From assembly GCA_020635205.1 (NCBI GenBank), contig JACKAE010000002.1, positions 62,001 through 126,000 on the forward strand: a stretch of 64,000 nucleotides of DNA. Direction: 5' to 3'. The notes under the pieces were generated by a model. The model was not told where the DNA came from. It searched no databases and worked only from the letters and a program-made list of their open reading frames with translations. Position 1 is the first letter of the stretch. The number at the start of each line of letters is the position of its first letter. The translations under genes and the position numbers were made by a program. Below are positions 1-9,388 of this stretch, in pieces. This DNA comes from Ignavibacteria bacterium (lineage in GTDB: Bacteria; Bacteroidota; Ignavibacteria; OLB7).

Positions 1-1
1 G

Positions 2-745
2 TTTGGTGATTTCGTGAACGGAGCACAGATTATTATCGACCAGTTTATCAGTTCGGGTGAGGATAAGTGGAATCAGGCAAGTGGTGTTGTGCTCCTGTTA
101 CCTCACGCTTTTGAGGGGCAGGGGCCGGAGCACTCCTCTGCACGCCTTGAGCGATTCTTGACACTCTGCGCCGAGGATAACATGCGGGTAGTTGTTCCGA
201 CAACTCCGGCACAGTACTTTCACATGTTGCGCAGGCAGGCAAAGCGTGAGATTCGCAAGCCGTTAATCGTCTTCACACCGAAGAGTCTTCTCCGCCACAA
301 GTTGGCAACCTCAACCAGAGATGAGTTCTTGCACGGCCACTTTATGGAAGTGATTCCAGAGGTTGACACGATCGATCCGAAGAAGGTGCGGCGGATACTC
401 TTCTGTAGTGGCAAGGTCTACTACGATCTACTGGAGGGACGACGCGAGCGAGAGATTGATGACGTTGCGATCATCCGGGTTGAAAAACTCTATCCGTTCC
501 CAAGCAAACTGATTCGGGAACAGCTTGAGCTATATCATCAGGCGACTGACGTGCAGTGGGTACAGGAGGAACCGAAGAATGCGGGGGCGTGGCCGGCAGT
601 TGCACATTGGATAAAGGGGGTACTGCTTGAATCACAGCAACTTGCATTCTTAGGGCGTCCTGCCTCTGGCAGTCCGGCTACTGGCAGCAAATACCAGCAC
701 AAGCTGGAGCAAGGGGAGATCGTGAAGCGGGCGTTGGTCTTTTAG
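2..745 (+). CDS. sucA: 2-oxoglutarate dehydrogenase E1 component, C-terminal part (5' truncated by window)
   Basis: This is the carboxy-terminal transketolase-like part of the thiamine-diphosphate E1 subunit that decarboxylates 2-oxoglutarate in the TCA cycle. The reading frame is open from base 2, and the first visible residues (FGDFVNGAQ, then an FISSGEDKW stretch and the motif HAFEGQGPEHSSAR) are typical of the E1 pyrimidine-binding domain. It ends with the family signature WVQEEPKNAGAW and a GRPASGSPATGSKY segment. The latter resembles both SucA and the actinobacterial Kgd type, and the missing N-terminus would be needed to tell them apart. About 247 residues are visible of an expected 900 or more. 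An in-frame GTG at 14 is not the start, since conserved sequence precedes it. Confidence 0.93.
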   Translation, partial: FGDFVNGAQIIIDQFISSGEDKWNQASGVVLLLPHAFEGQGPEHSSARLERFLTLCAEDNMRVVVPTTPAQYFHMLRRQAKREIRKPLIVFTPKSLLRHKLATSTRDEFLHGHFMEVIPEVDTIDPKKVRRILFCSGKVYYDLLEGRREREIDDVAIIRVEKLYPFPSKLIREQLELYHQATDVQWVQEEPKNAGAWPAVAHWIKGVLLESQQLAFLGRPASGSPATGSKYQHKLEQGEIVKRALVF

Positions 746-820
746 GAGTGTCCTGAACGTTCCAAAGTGGTAGGCGACCCTTCGGGGTCTTCGGCCAGGT
801 CAGACTATCCGAACGACGTG

Positions 821-862
821 AAAAAAAGAGGGAGATACAGTATACCTGTATCTCCCTCTGGT
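821..862 (-). terminator. Rho-independent terminator between convergent genes
   Basis: A perfect 14-bp inverted repeat (arms 827-840 and 846-859, AGAGGGAGATACAG and its complement) encloses a 5-base loop. On the minus strand it is followed by a run of seven T (821-827 read in reverse), so it best serves the secreted-protein gene that ends at 890. It lies between convergent genes and may also stop transcription coming from the E1 gene. Confidence 0.85.
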
Positions 863-889
863 TTACTACAACGATCTACACAAACCTGT

Positions 890-2806
890 TTACTCAACGA
901 AAACAACGCGAATCATTTGACGGTATGTTCCATCATCGACCGTAACGAAGTAGACCCCGGCAGGCCATTCCGATGTGCTGAGTGCAATCTCTCCAACTCC
1001 CAATCCCATCCAAGAAGATTCTTTGAGACGCTCACCGAGTGAGTTGACCACGCCAACCTGAACCATTTCCGGCAACTCTTCTCCTTTAAAGAGAAGCCTC
1101 AGGTTTTCTCCAGTATGGAGTCGGTTCGGTGTCAGCCGTACTTCATAGGGTAAGGTGAGCATCTTGGTGCTCTCCTCTGCGATTCCGGGAATAGCCTTGA
1201 TTGGGCTTCCACCACATACTGGATCACCCCAATCATGGCTTGCATCATCGGGAGTAACTGCACTCTGCGTCAGGGTAGAACTCCACGTTGGATCGATGCA
1301 CTCTACACCGGTCACTGTTACCGACTGCGGGTTGTAGGCTGCTTCGCACGTCAGCCCGGTTGAGAGAGAGGTATTGGTTTTCAGAAAATACATATCCTGA
1401 AAGTCGCTCACGCTCATCCAGTCGCTTCGGGTTCCACCACACATCACCACTCCCTGCGTGCGCCCCCCGACTGCATCAACGATAGCGAGCGACCAGCCTT
1501 GATCAGAGTTGTTGGCCACTGTTGTTGGTCGATAAACCTGTCCGCCACCGGCAATCGGTGCGAGAGTACCGGGGTTGATTCCAAGAAGCATCGCGTCGTT
1601 GTTTGTTCCTCCTGTCACCATGCTTGAAAGTCCGGTCAGAACCAGATCCCACCGACTGATTGTTCCCTGACTGAATCCGACCGTCACTTCCTTGATATCG
1701 TATGCAATATCAACCTCGGGAGTAATCGGGTCACCATCTCCAATCAGCCTTTGGGCAAGAGGAGTACAGGGGTCACCATCATCCAATTTGACGAGGAAAA
1801 TTTCTGTTCCTCCGGCTGTGGCATCTCCGTGTCCTGCAAGGACAACGTTTGGCTGACCGTTCGTACCGGTCTGAGCAGGGTTTTGCAGTTCTACGAGAGA
1901 GAAGAAACGATCGGCAAACGGGGCTGCTCCCCCATAGAGGGCTGCTCCCTGAAGCAGACCGGGAAGATTGTTGACTGACCCGTTGTTCCCATCAACGCGG
2001 AGCACATAGGCCTGATAGTTCCCCTGCTGTACTTGGTTGCCAGCGGCGATGAGATCTCCCGTCCGAACTCCCGGAAGAGGGGTCGCTTCAATCAGAGCAT
2101 AAAGCCGGTCAGACGTTCCCGCTCCAGTGTTATAGTGTGTGTTCCAAATCAGCGTCCCGGTCGAGGTTGTTCGGAAGATCAGCCCATCCTCGAAGCTGAT
2201 GGTTCCGATAGCAACAGTGCCGGTTACTACAAGGTCTCCGGCACTTGTTCCCTGGCTTGCATCTCCTGTTGTCGCCTCAATCACGTCCATGCCGGTAACG
2301 CCCGTTGCGTTATCCACAAGCGGTCCTCGATAGGTCTGTGTCCAGAGGACGTTACCATCGCAGTCGATCTTCATGAGGAAGGCTTCCAGGTTAGGAGAGG
2401 TGTAGGTGTTCCCTACCACCACGAACCCGCTACCGTCACTCAGTTCGATGATGCTTCGCCCCTCGTCGTTGCTACCGTGGCCGCTGATGTCATACGTGAT
2501 TTCCCAGATGGCCGCCCCGTTATTGTCTGTCCGTACTACGTAGAGGTCGTCGTTGGTTGATGGGTCATAGCTTGTGCCGACCGCAATGTAGCCGTCGGTT
2601 TGTGTTGAACAGGAGGTACAACTGGGCGTGGAACGACAGAGGCCAGTGACAGGTGTCACCCCTCTAAAACCATCTTCGCTTGTGTTATCGCCCCCATAGA
2701 CATATTGCCATTGCTGTGCCTGAAGGGTAAGTGTCGTTGTTGTCCAGCAAACGATAAATGTGAGTGCAAGGCTGGCTGTCCAGCCACATGTGTTGGAGAG
2801 TTTCAT
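890..2806 (-). CDS. Secreted protein with T9SS-type C-terminal sorting domain
   Basis: A 638-residue exported protein of unknown activity. The N-terminus has a signal peptide (MKLSNTCGWTASLALTFIVC, with cleavage likely around LQAQ-Q). The body is made of repeated segments of the type GYIAVGTSYDPSTNDDLYVVR, GFVVVGNTYTSPN and LVVTGTVAIG. These resemble the beta-propeller-like repeats found in large secreted proteins of Bacteroidota and Ignavibacteria. Residues from about 555 form a C-terminal sorting module: EVRLTPNRLHTGENL, a VVNSLGERL strand and finally AGVYFVTVDDG, with the basic strand MIRVVF at the end. This matches the type A T9SS signal, so the product is probably carried across the outer membrane and anchored on or released from the surface. 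It is transcribed alone and closed by the terminator at 821-862. Confidence 0.75.
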   Translation of the reverse strand: MKLSNTCGWTASLALTFIVCWTTTTLTLQAQQWQYVYGGDNTSEDGFRGVTPVTGLCRSTPSCTSCSTQTDGYIAVGTSYDPSTNDDLYVVRTDNNGAAIWEITYDISGHGSNDEGRSIIELSDGSGFVVVGNTYTSPNLEAFLMKIDCDGNVLWTQTYRGPLVDNATGVTGMDVIEATTGDASQGTSAGDLVVTGTVAIGTISFEDGLIFRTTSTGTLIWNTHYNTGAGTSDRLYALIEATPLPGVRTGDLIAAGNQVQQGNYQAYVLRVDGNNGSVNNLPGLLQGAALYGGAAPFADRFFSLVELQNPAQTGTNGQPNVVLAGHGDATAGGTEIFLVKLDDGDPCTPLAQRLIGDGDPITPEVDIAYDIKEVTVGFSQGTISRWDLVLTGLSSMVTGGTNNDAMLLGINPGTLAPIAGGGQVYRPTTVANNSDQGWSLAIVDAVGGRTQGVVMCGGTRSDWMSVSDFQDMYFLKTNTSLSTGLTCEAAYNPQSVTVTGVECIDPTWSSTLTQSAVTPDDASHDWGDPVCGGSPIKAIPGIAEESTKMLTLPYEVRLTPNRLHTGENLRLLFKGEELPEMVQVGVVNSLGERLKESSWMGLGVGEIALSTSEWPAGVYFVTVDDGTYRQMIRVVFVE

Positions 2807-3111
2807 GTTAGTTTACCATTAATTTGATGAAAGAAATCCGGCGAGGCGACCTGACCAGAACTTTCCAAAACAGACCTGACAGAGAATGGTCTCTTCTCTG
2901 TGGTGCGGTTCTGTCCCAGAATTTGTTGGGAGCCTGCACACGGATTGTTGTCAATTGACAATCGATTGTCTTGCACCAAAGGTAGAGGTGAAATGAAGGG
3001 AGTCGACAAGAGGAAGATTACCTAAAAATTACCGAGGAGAGATAGCAGGCAGGAAGAGCAATGAGTAGAATCGACTCTTCCTTTTGTTAACTGCTACACG
3101 TGGGCGTTACC
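2807..3111. other. Intergenic region, 305 bp, with a perfect palindrome
   Basis: This lies upstream of the minus-strand secreted-protein gene and downstream of the TPR-LuxR gene. It holds a perfect 14-bp palindrome, TTGTCAATTGACAA, at 2948-2961, about 140 bases before the start codon at 2806, which could be an operator for a dimeric regulator. I see no credible small gene or RNA in the rest; the short open frame here has no coding character. Confidence 0.4.
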
Positions 3112-4725
3112 TCACAACGAAGCGATAAAGTTCGAGAGGGATGTGCGGGGAGGAAGCTCAAATTTCTTGCGGATCCGTTCGCGATGGCTGTCAACAGTCC
3201 GTCTGGAGACGCAGAGGAGGGTTGCGATCTCCTTCGATGAAAGTCCTACCTTGATGAGACTACAGACCTTCAACTCCGTTGTCGTCAATTCGGAGTATGA
3301 CCGGACAAGTTTTGCGTAAAAGTCATGATGGATTGTGTTGAACTGCTGGGCAAACTGATCCCAGGTCTCGGTAAGTTGTGCGGGCGGAGGAGTTATTCTC
3401 TTCTCTCCATGTTTTGCAAGCTGCTCTTCCTGCTGGATTAATTTCAGTGCAAGTGCAAGCAGCTTTTCCTTGTTTTTTTGATTCTGTTCAGCGAGATAGG
3501 ATATCTTTCTTTCCTTCCGGTGAATTTTACGATGAAGATTCTCGCGCACTCGCTGCACTTCCGCTCGCTTGACCTTCAGGTGAATCAGAGCACCCTGGTG
3601 TTCCTCTTGCTTCGCAACATAGAGCTTGTAGTATTCAAATGCCTTTTCTGTCTCGCCGATATTTTCGTAGCAGGACGATATTTGTTGACATAACTGATAT
3701 GCGTAGATAGCTTGATCGAACTTTGAGACATGTTTCAGTCCGCGCAACAGGTGAGGAAGTGCAGCCCGGTAGTCGCCCTCCCGCACGTGGCGATACCCGC
3801 TATGCATGTAGACAAAGGTGAGGAGATAGTCGTTTTCAGTATCCCGAATCATGTCCATTGCCTTCTGCTCGTATTCAAGACCTTTTTGCTCGTCGCCGAT
3901 GCCAACGTAAATCGAGGAGAGCGTTCCGGTTGCCGTTGCTAAATATCCTGGATAGTCGAGTTCAGCAAGAATATCTCTGGCCTCCTCTACCTGTTGTTTG
4001 GCTACAGCATAGTTCTTCCGCGCAAGGTGGACACAGGCAAGATGACTCAGGGTTAGGGCATACTGAAACCGATCATTCTTGTTCTCCTCCAGGGCAAGGC
4101 TCTTTTCGAGATATGCCTTCCATAGCTGTGCATCCCCTATCTCATAATATGTTTCTGCGAGAATGAAATAGAGAGATCCCAAATAACAGGTCTGGTTCTG
4201 CTGCTTTGCTACGGTGATTCCTTCGTGGATATGATGTAATGCCTCATCTGGTAGACCGATCTTACTGTAAATTTTACCGATCAGACCGAGGGTCTGTATG
4301 AGCCATGCAGTCTTTCCTTCTTCTTCAAAAAAAACGAGGCAGGCGTTCGCGATCTCTAAAGCTTTCTTGCGGTGTCGGGCATGCTCGTACTCGACTGCGC
4401 TCAGGTATTCACTTTCTACTCGCCGCAAATTGTGCCCAGCTTTACCGAACAACTCTGCGGCCCGCTCCAGGTTGAATAGTACTTCAGCATATCGTTCTCT
4501 TTTAAGAAACGCATTGCCAATTGCATAATGGCTACATGCAATCCAATAGGTATCGTTCAGATCTCTGGCAAGATGGAGAGCCTCAAATGCTGCGTGGTAG
4601 GCTTTGAGTGGCTGAGAGTTTCTATAAATATTGCTCAGTTCAATCAGCAGCAGAAGTCTTTCCCAGGAACTGAGGATTCCCTTCAACTTCTGCTCAAGCT
4701 GATGCATGGGAGTATGTGCATTCAT
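3112..4725 (-). CDS. TPR-containing LuxR-type transcriptional regulator
   Basis: A 537-residue one-component regulator. Residues about 20-370 form degenerate tetratricopeptide helices (for example SHYAIGNAFLKRERYAEVLFNLERA and ATGTLSSIYVGIGDEQKGLEYEQKA). They are followed by a charged coiled coil at about 375-430 (LKVKRAEVQRVRENLHRKIHRKE). The C-terminal 60 residues are a LuxR/FixJ helix-turn-helix: ELTTTELKVCSLIKVGLSSKEIA, then CVSRRTVDSHRERIRKK. No signal peptide or receiver domain is seen, and no membrane segment. This TPR-coil-HTH layout is common in Bacteroidota, where the TPR part is thought to sense a protein or peptide. Its target is unknown; the divergent exported phospholipase-like gene and the adjacent secreted-protein gene are the nearest candidates. 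Confidence 0.82.
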   Translation of the reverse strand: MNAHTPMHQLEQKLKGILSSWERLLLLIELSNIYRNSQPLKAYHAAFEALHLARDLNDTYWIACSHYAIGNAFLKRERYAEVLFNLERAAELFGKAGHNLRRVESEYLSAVEYEHARHRKKALEIANACLVFFEEEGKTAWLIQTLGLIGKIYSKIGLPDEALHHIHEGITVAKQQNQTCYLGSLYFILAETYYEIGDAQLWKAYLEKSLALEENKNDRFQYALTLSHLACVHLARKNYAVAKQQVEEARDILAELDYPGYLATATGTLSSIYVGIGDEQKGLEYEQKAMDMIRDTENDYLLTFVYMHSGYRHVREGDYRAALPHLLRGLKHVSKFDQAIYAYQLCQQISSCYENIGETEKAFEYYKLYVAKQEEHQGALIHLKVKRAEVQRVRENLHRKIHRKERKISYLAEQNQKNKEKLLALALKLIQQEEQLAKHGEKRITPPPAQLTETWDQFAQQFNTIHHDFYAKLVRSYSELTTTELKVCSLIKVGLSSKEIATLLCVSRRTVDSHRERIRKKFELPPRTSLSNFIASL

Positions 4726-5385
4726 CGCAGAATGTTTGTCTATGCTTCGGTTATCTGATTCTGTTTGTTGGGAAATAGGCCGACCTAAATTGACTCTTCA
4801 GGCACAGGCTTCATGATTGTGTCTGAAGACGTAGTAACTGTGGCAGAATATTACTACAACAGCATCAATAATCGAGCCAGACTTAAGATGGAGAAGAGAT
4901 AGTCCCGAGTGGTGTAGTGTCCGAAGTTAGTAGAACTGTGGGAGTTCAGGTTAATACGAACTTCCCAGAGTACTATAGCGTGTTGACAATCACAATTCCC
5001 AGAGGGGACGCACCGCTGGTGCTCCACAGCAGAGGTGTTGTCGGATTCCTCGCGCTCACGCACGAGGCTACTAACCGTCGGTCGCTCCGCGACGTAACAG
5101 AATCGTTACCGAAGAGCCGCATCGCGGCGAACGGTTGGTAGCCTGGAGCGGAAGCTCCGGGCAGCGGGAGCCAACCGAGAGCGTAGCTCCAGAGGAGCGA
5201 TCCTGTATCGTGGGGGATCAGCCCATTGTTAATTGTCAACACACCCTAACGAATGGAGAGATCGAAATGAGTTAGGGGAGATGATGGTTTTGCCAAGCAC
5301 TGGCGAAGCCTGATCCGGCTTGTCCTATGCACCGCAATTGCCGATATTGGCGTTCCAGTAATGCTTCAGTAGTCCGAACGCAAGA
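4726..5385. other. Long intergenic region (660 bp) containing a MITE-like element
   Basis: A divergent intergenic space between the TPR-LuxR gene and the exported phospholipase D-like gene. Its centre (4980-5242) is the element described separately. The flanks should carry the promoters of both genes, but I cannot point to a convincing promoter motif. Open frames of up to 89 codons here run across the palindromes of the element and are not credible genes. Confidence 0.4.
4980..5242. mobile_element. Putative MITE-like element with 11-bp terminal inverted repeats
   Basis: The segment starts with GTGTTGACAAT (4980-4990) and ends with its exact complement ATTGTCAACAC (5232-5242); outside this the similarity continues weakly (TAGC versus TAGG). 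It is 263 bp long, has no protein gene, and is packed with small internal inverted repeats such as CTCGCG..CACGAGG and GGAGCGGAAGCTCC. That pattern fits a non-autonomous miniature inverted-repeat element or another dispersed palindromic repeat. No clear target-site duplication is seen, so mobility is inferred only. Confidence 0.4.
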
Positions 5386-6747
5386 ATGAAAGGGTTGATA
5401 ATCATAGCGTTGTTGCTTCCGAACCTCCTTCCTGCTCAGATCTCCGTCTACTTCAACCGATCCATCGACTCAACGCTCGCCCTTCCCGGAAACGTTGCCT
5501 CGGGAGATCAGGATTTTGCAGAGATCACGCTCGGCTATCTTGGGGAAGCAGAACACTCTGTTGACATGGCGATGTACAACCTCTCCGTTGAATCCATCGT
5601 GGAGGGGTTGATTGCGGCCAAAGAACGCGGAGTGAAGGTGCGGGTGATCGGCCATGTCGAGAACATCAAGAACGCTCGATTCGAGCGGCTGCGAAGTGAG
5701 GGAATTCTGGTACACTCGAATCCCGAGGCTCCTGACGGAGAGCGGCAGGGACTGATGCACAACAAGTTCTTTGTGATCGATGGGCGTCCCGGTATATCGC
5801 CAAATAATATCCCGACGGTGATTACCGGAAGCTGGAACGCAACGGTGAACCAGACCTGGGTTGATCCGAACAACATAGTGGTGATCGAAGACCGGGAGGT
5901 TGCCGAAGCCTACCTTACCGAGTTTGAAGAGATGTGGGGTAGCTCAGGTGATTTGCCGAATATTGCTGCCGCCCGTTTCGGCAACACAAAGCTGAACAAC
6001 ACACCGCATGAGTTTACTCTCTCGAATGGAGTACGGGTAGCCCTCTGGTTCTCCCCAAGCGATCAAACCTCTTCCCGGATTGTGGCTGTTCTTGAGACCG
6101 GGCAAACGTCGATCTATACTGCAAACCTGACCTTTACCTACAATGAGCTGAGCACAGCCCTCCGAAACCAGGCCGAGCAATTCAATGCCGATATTCGCTG
6201 CATTATCGACAATGTTGATGACTTGGGTAGCGACTACAATTTCCTTCGAGGATTTGCCGAGACGTTCGATTGGCAGGATACCGCCATCTTCCATCACAAG
6301 TATGGAATAGTCGATGCTGTTCCAATTGGATCGGGGAGTGCTCCGGCTGTGATTACTGGTTCGCATAATTGGACAAGCTCGGCAGAGAACTTCAATGATG
6401 AGAACACGCTCATTATCTATAACGAAGAGATTGCCAACCAGTTCTTGCAGGAATTTGCAGTACGATACCGGGAGGTGGGGGGGAACCGGGTTTTCATGAA
6501 TTCTCTTTCTGTTAACGAAATAGAAGATGCACTGCGACTTCATATCTGGCCAAATCCTGCTTCGGGGTTTGTTGTGGTTGCAGGGGAGGCCGGAGGAAGG
6601 TTGAGTATCGCTGATCTGTTCGGGCGAATTTTTCGGGTTTATGAAGTTGAGGCTGGAGCTTTACGACTTGATCTCTCTGAATTGCCCGAAGGGGTTTATT
6701 TCATGAGCATTGGTGCGGTGAAGGAAATGATCCGGATCGTTCGCTGA
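5386..6747 (+). CDS. Exported phospholipase D-like protein with T9SS sorting domain
   Basis: A 453-residue PLD-superfamily protein. The signal peptide is MKGLIIIALLLPNLLPAQ. Two HKD half-sites are visible: H125-x-K127-x4-D132 in LMHNKFFVIDG, and H303-x-K305-x4-D310 (in HHKYGIVD) about 180 residues later. Each is followed by a GSWN or GSHNWT segment with the usual asparagine. Together they would form one phosphodiesterase active site acting on phospholipid or nucleic acid. From about residue 375 there is a type A sorting signal (LHIWPNPASGFVVVAGE, then PEGVYFMSIG and a final MIRIVR), so the enzyme is predicted to be exported by T9SS. It stands alone downstream of the MITE-like element. Substrate cannot be told from sequence; an extracellular nuclease is as likely as a lipase. 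Confidence 0.85.
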   Translation: MKGLIIIALLLPNLLPAQISVYFNRSIDSTLALPGNVASGDQDFAEITLGYLGEAEHSVDMAMYNLSVESIVEGLIAAKERGVKVRVIGHVENIKNARFERLRSEGILVHSNPEAPDGERQGLMHNKFFVIDGRPGISPNNIPTVITGSWNATVNQTWVDPNNIVVIEDREVAEAYLTEFEEMWGSSGDLPNIAAARFGNTKLNNTPHEFTLSNGVRVALWFSPSDQTSSRIVAVLETGQTSIYTANLTFTYNELSTALRNQAEQFNADIRCIIDNVDDLGSDYNFLRGFAETFDWQDTAIFHHKYGIVDAVPIGSGSAPAVITGSHNWTSSAENFNDENTLIIYNEEIANQFLQEFAVRYREVGGNRVFMNSLSVNEIEDALRLHIWPNPASGFVVVAGEAGGRLSIADLFGRIFRVYEVEAGALRLDLSELPEGVYFMSIGAVKEMIRIVR

Positions 6748-6975
6748 TTAGCAAAGGGGAAGACGAAAAGAGTTGTCGGTTTCTTTGTGACTTGGCGACT
6801 TGGTGCTGTATCTTCCCGGCGGCAGAAGTATGGTTTGTCCCTTCTGTCATCCAGCATCTGCAATCGATCATTAACGACTACGAAGACATTGGCTACCGAC
6901 AACAAGAATGGAGACTCGCTCGACCTTTTCTCTCTCACTCTTCCCGATAACGTAAAGCGGGGAGAGCCTGAAGTG

Positions 6976-9210
6976 TTGAGCGATGACTTCGTGAGCGATC
7001 TCAACGACGTTCAACGTGAGGCGGTGATGAATACCGATGGGCCGACCTTAATTGTGGCCGGAGCCGGATCGGGGAAAACTCGCGTTCTCACCTGCCGCAT
7101 TGCTTGGATTCTCTCCAACGGTGTTGAGCCGTGGCGTCTGTTAGCCCTGACCTTCACGAACAAAGCTGCCCGCGAGATGAAGGAGCGGATAGGGGCAATC
7201 GTGGGTGAACGGCGTGCTGCACCACTCTGGATGGGAACGTTCCACTCAGTCTTCAGCCGCATTCTCCGGCGGGAAGCCGAAGCTCTCGGCTACACTTCCA
7301 GCTTCACCATCTACGACACCGACGACTCGTTGAGTGTGATTCGCCAGATTATGGCGGGACGGGGAATCTCTCCGCAAGACTACGCTCCGAAGGCCATCCG
7401 CAACCGTATCTCCGCGGCAAAGAACTCGATGGTTAATCCCGGTCTCTACCGCGCTCAAGTTGGGAATGCGTTGGAAGAACGTGTTGCCCGCGTCTACGAA
7501 GATTACGAGCTGAAGTTGAAGGGGAGCAATGCCTTGGACTTCGACGATCTGCTGGTGAAGACCATCGAGTTGTTCGAGTTGCGGCCAGAAATTTTAGAAG
7601 CGTGGCAGGATCAGTTTCGTTATGTGCTCATCGACGAGTATCAGGATACAAATCGAGCGCAATACACAGTGGTGAAAATGCTTGCCGGGAAGCATCAGAA
7701 TATCTGTGTTGTAGGGGATGACGCCCAGTCGATCTACCGATTCCGAGGGGCTGATATTCGGAATATCCTCGACTTCGAGCGTGACTACCCGAACTATCAG
7801 ATCTACCGCCTTGAACAGAACTATCGCTCAACGAAAACAATTTTAGCCGCCGCCGACGATGTGATAGGGCGGAATCGCGGACAGATTAAGAAATCGCTTT
7901 GGACAGATAACGATCAAGGGGAACAGATCAGCGTTCTCACCTTGCGGGATGAGCGAGACGAGGGGAGCGAAGTTGTGCGGATGATTCGGGATGAACAGCA
8001 AAGGGAAGTCTCGTTGAATGAGATTGCAGTCCTCTACCGGATCAACTCACAATCCCTCTCAATCGAAGATGCTCTCCGGCGTGCGAACATTCCCTACACA
8101 CTCGTGGGAGGGGTCGCCTTCTATCAACGTGCCGAGGTAAAGGATGCCTTAGCATATCTTCGCCTGCTGGTGAACGAACGGGACGACGAATCCTTCCTGC
8201 GGGGAGTGAACCGTCCGGCTCGGGGAATTGGTGAAGTCTCGATTCGCAGGCTTCGCGCAGCCGCCGAATCGCGTGGGTGGCCACTTCTGCAAATGGCACA
8301 CCACGCTGATGAGATTAAAGACCTTACGCCCCGCGCTACCAATGGCCTGAGAAACTTTGCTGGGATGATTGATACGTGGAGAACGAGGTTGACCGACGCT
8401 CCGCTCCCAGAAATTGCCCGCATGGCTCTGACAGAGTCGGGCTTGATTGGATCGTTCAAAGATGAGGGGACACCGGAGGCGATGGCGCGCTGGGATAACG
8501 TGCAGCGGTTACTCTCTCACATTGCCGAGTATGTAGAGACAAATCCAGATGGAACGCTCGACCAATATCTACAGGAAATTTCACTTATCTCCGATCTCGA
8601 CAATTATGAGCAGGTAGATGAGCGCGTTACGCTAATGACAATTCACTCGGCAAAGGGACTGGAGTTCGAGACAGTGATTGTGCCGGGGATGGAAGAAGGT
8701 CTTTTCCCTATCGGGCAGTCTGCATCTGACCAAGAAGAGTTGGAAGAAGAGCGGCGTCTCTTCTACGTTGCCGTTACCAGAGCGAAGAAGCGACTCTACT
8801 TAACCAACTGCGAGCGACGCTATCGATTCGGCGAACTGAGTTATCCTACTCCATCACGTTTCTTGAACGAAATTGGGGATGAGCACCTGCGATTCAATTC
8901 CACTGCACCTCGACCCAGGTCGGCATCCTCTTTCTCCTCTACCTCAATTCAATCGCGCCGCCGGCCTATCGTACAGAAGTCGAAGGAGGAGACGTTCGAC
9001 GAGTGGACACCCGATCCCCTGCCAGATGATGACTACTCACAGATCCCCAAAACCTTGCAGGTCGGTTCCATTGTTGCCCACGACTCGTTTGGAAAAGGTC
9101 GCGTAGATGCGATTGTTGGGGAGGGGGAGAAGACACGGGTTACCGTTCGGTTTGAAGGAGTTGGGCGGAAGCAGTTGATGTTGAAGTTTGCTAAGCTCCG
9201 AGTGCTGTAA
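6976..9210 (+). CDS. pcrA: UvrD/PcrA-family superfamily 1 DNA helicase
   Basis: An ATP-dependent 3'-5' DNA helicase of the UvrD/PcrA family, used in nucleotide excision repair and in clearing proteins from DNA. Seen in order: a Q-motif region (LNDVQREAV), Walker A AGAGSGKT, motif Ia LALTFTNKAAREMKERI, motif II VLIDEYQDTN, motif III GDDAQSIYRFRGAD, motif IV LEQNYRST, motif V TLMTIHSAKGLEFETVIV and motif VI RRLFYVAVTRAKK. A C-terminal Tudor-like tail (VGSIVAHDSFGKGRVDAIVG) is typical of PcrA. The frame is open from GTG 6787, but residues before VLSDDF look noncoding. I chose TTG 6976, preceded by GGGGAG at 6959-6964; TTG 6889 is an alternative. There is no ATG before the conserved domain, so the start is the least certain part. 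Confidence 0.93.
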   Translation: MSDDFVSDLNDVQREAVMNTDGPTLIVAGAGSGKTRVLTCRIAWILSNGVEPWRLLALTFTNKAAREMKERIGAIVGERRAAPLWMGTFHSVFSRILRREAEALGYTSSFTIYDTDDSLSVIRQIMAGRGISPQDYAPKAIRNRISAAKNSMVNPGLYRAQVGNALEERVARVYEDYELKLKGSNALDFDDLLVKTIELFELRPEILEAWQDQFRYVLIDEYQDTNRAQYTVVKMLAGKHQNICVVGDDAQSIYRFRGADIRNILDFERDYPNYQIYRLEQNYRSTKTILAAADDVIGRNRGQIKKSLWTDNDQGEQISVLTLRDERDEGSEVVRMIRDEQQREVSLNEIAVLYRINSQSLSIEDALRRANIPYTLVGGVAFYQRAEVKDALAYLRLLVNERDDESFLRGVNRPARGIGEVSIRRLRAAAESRGWPLLQMAHHADEIKDLTPRATNGLRNFAGMIDTWRTRLTDAPLPEIARMALTESGLIGSFKDEGTPEAMARWDNVQRLLSHIAEYVETNPDGTLDQYLQEISLISDLDNYEQVDERVTLMTIHSAKGLEFETVIVPGMEEGLFPIGQSASDQEELEEERRLFYVAVTRAKKRLYLTNCERRYRFGELSYPTPSRFLNEIGDEHLRFNSTAPRPRSASSFSSTSIQSRRRPIVQKSKEETFDEWTPDPLPDDDYSQIPKTLQVGSIVAHDSFGKGRVDAIVGEGEKTRVTVRFEGVGRKQLMLKFAKLRVL

Positions 9211-9388
9211 TCTTTCTTCTACTTCGCACAGAAGAATTTTTCTTTCACTTTAGCAGACTCTTTGCTGCAATCAAGAAGTGCAATATCTTTCGGCGACAAA
9301 TTCCCAACATCTCTATGTTGATCTGTCGAGACTTCTTGGGGATGGTCAATCATCAAATCCACTGTCACCTGGATACCTACTGAACTAT

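Noticed and set aside
767..1042. A 91-codon open frame on the plus strand after the E1 gene
   Set aside because: It covers the terminator and overlaps the secreted-protein gene in antisense.
4854..5242. Open frames of 69-89 codons within and beside the MITE-like element
   Set aside because: They pass through internal palindromes, lack start context, and overlap each other on both strands.
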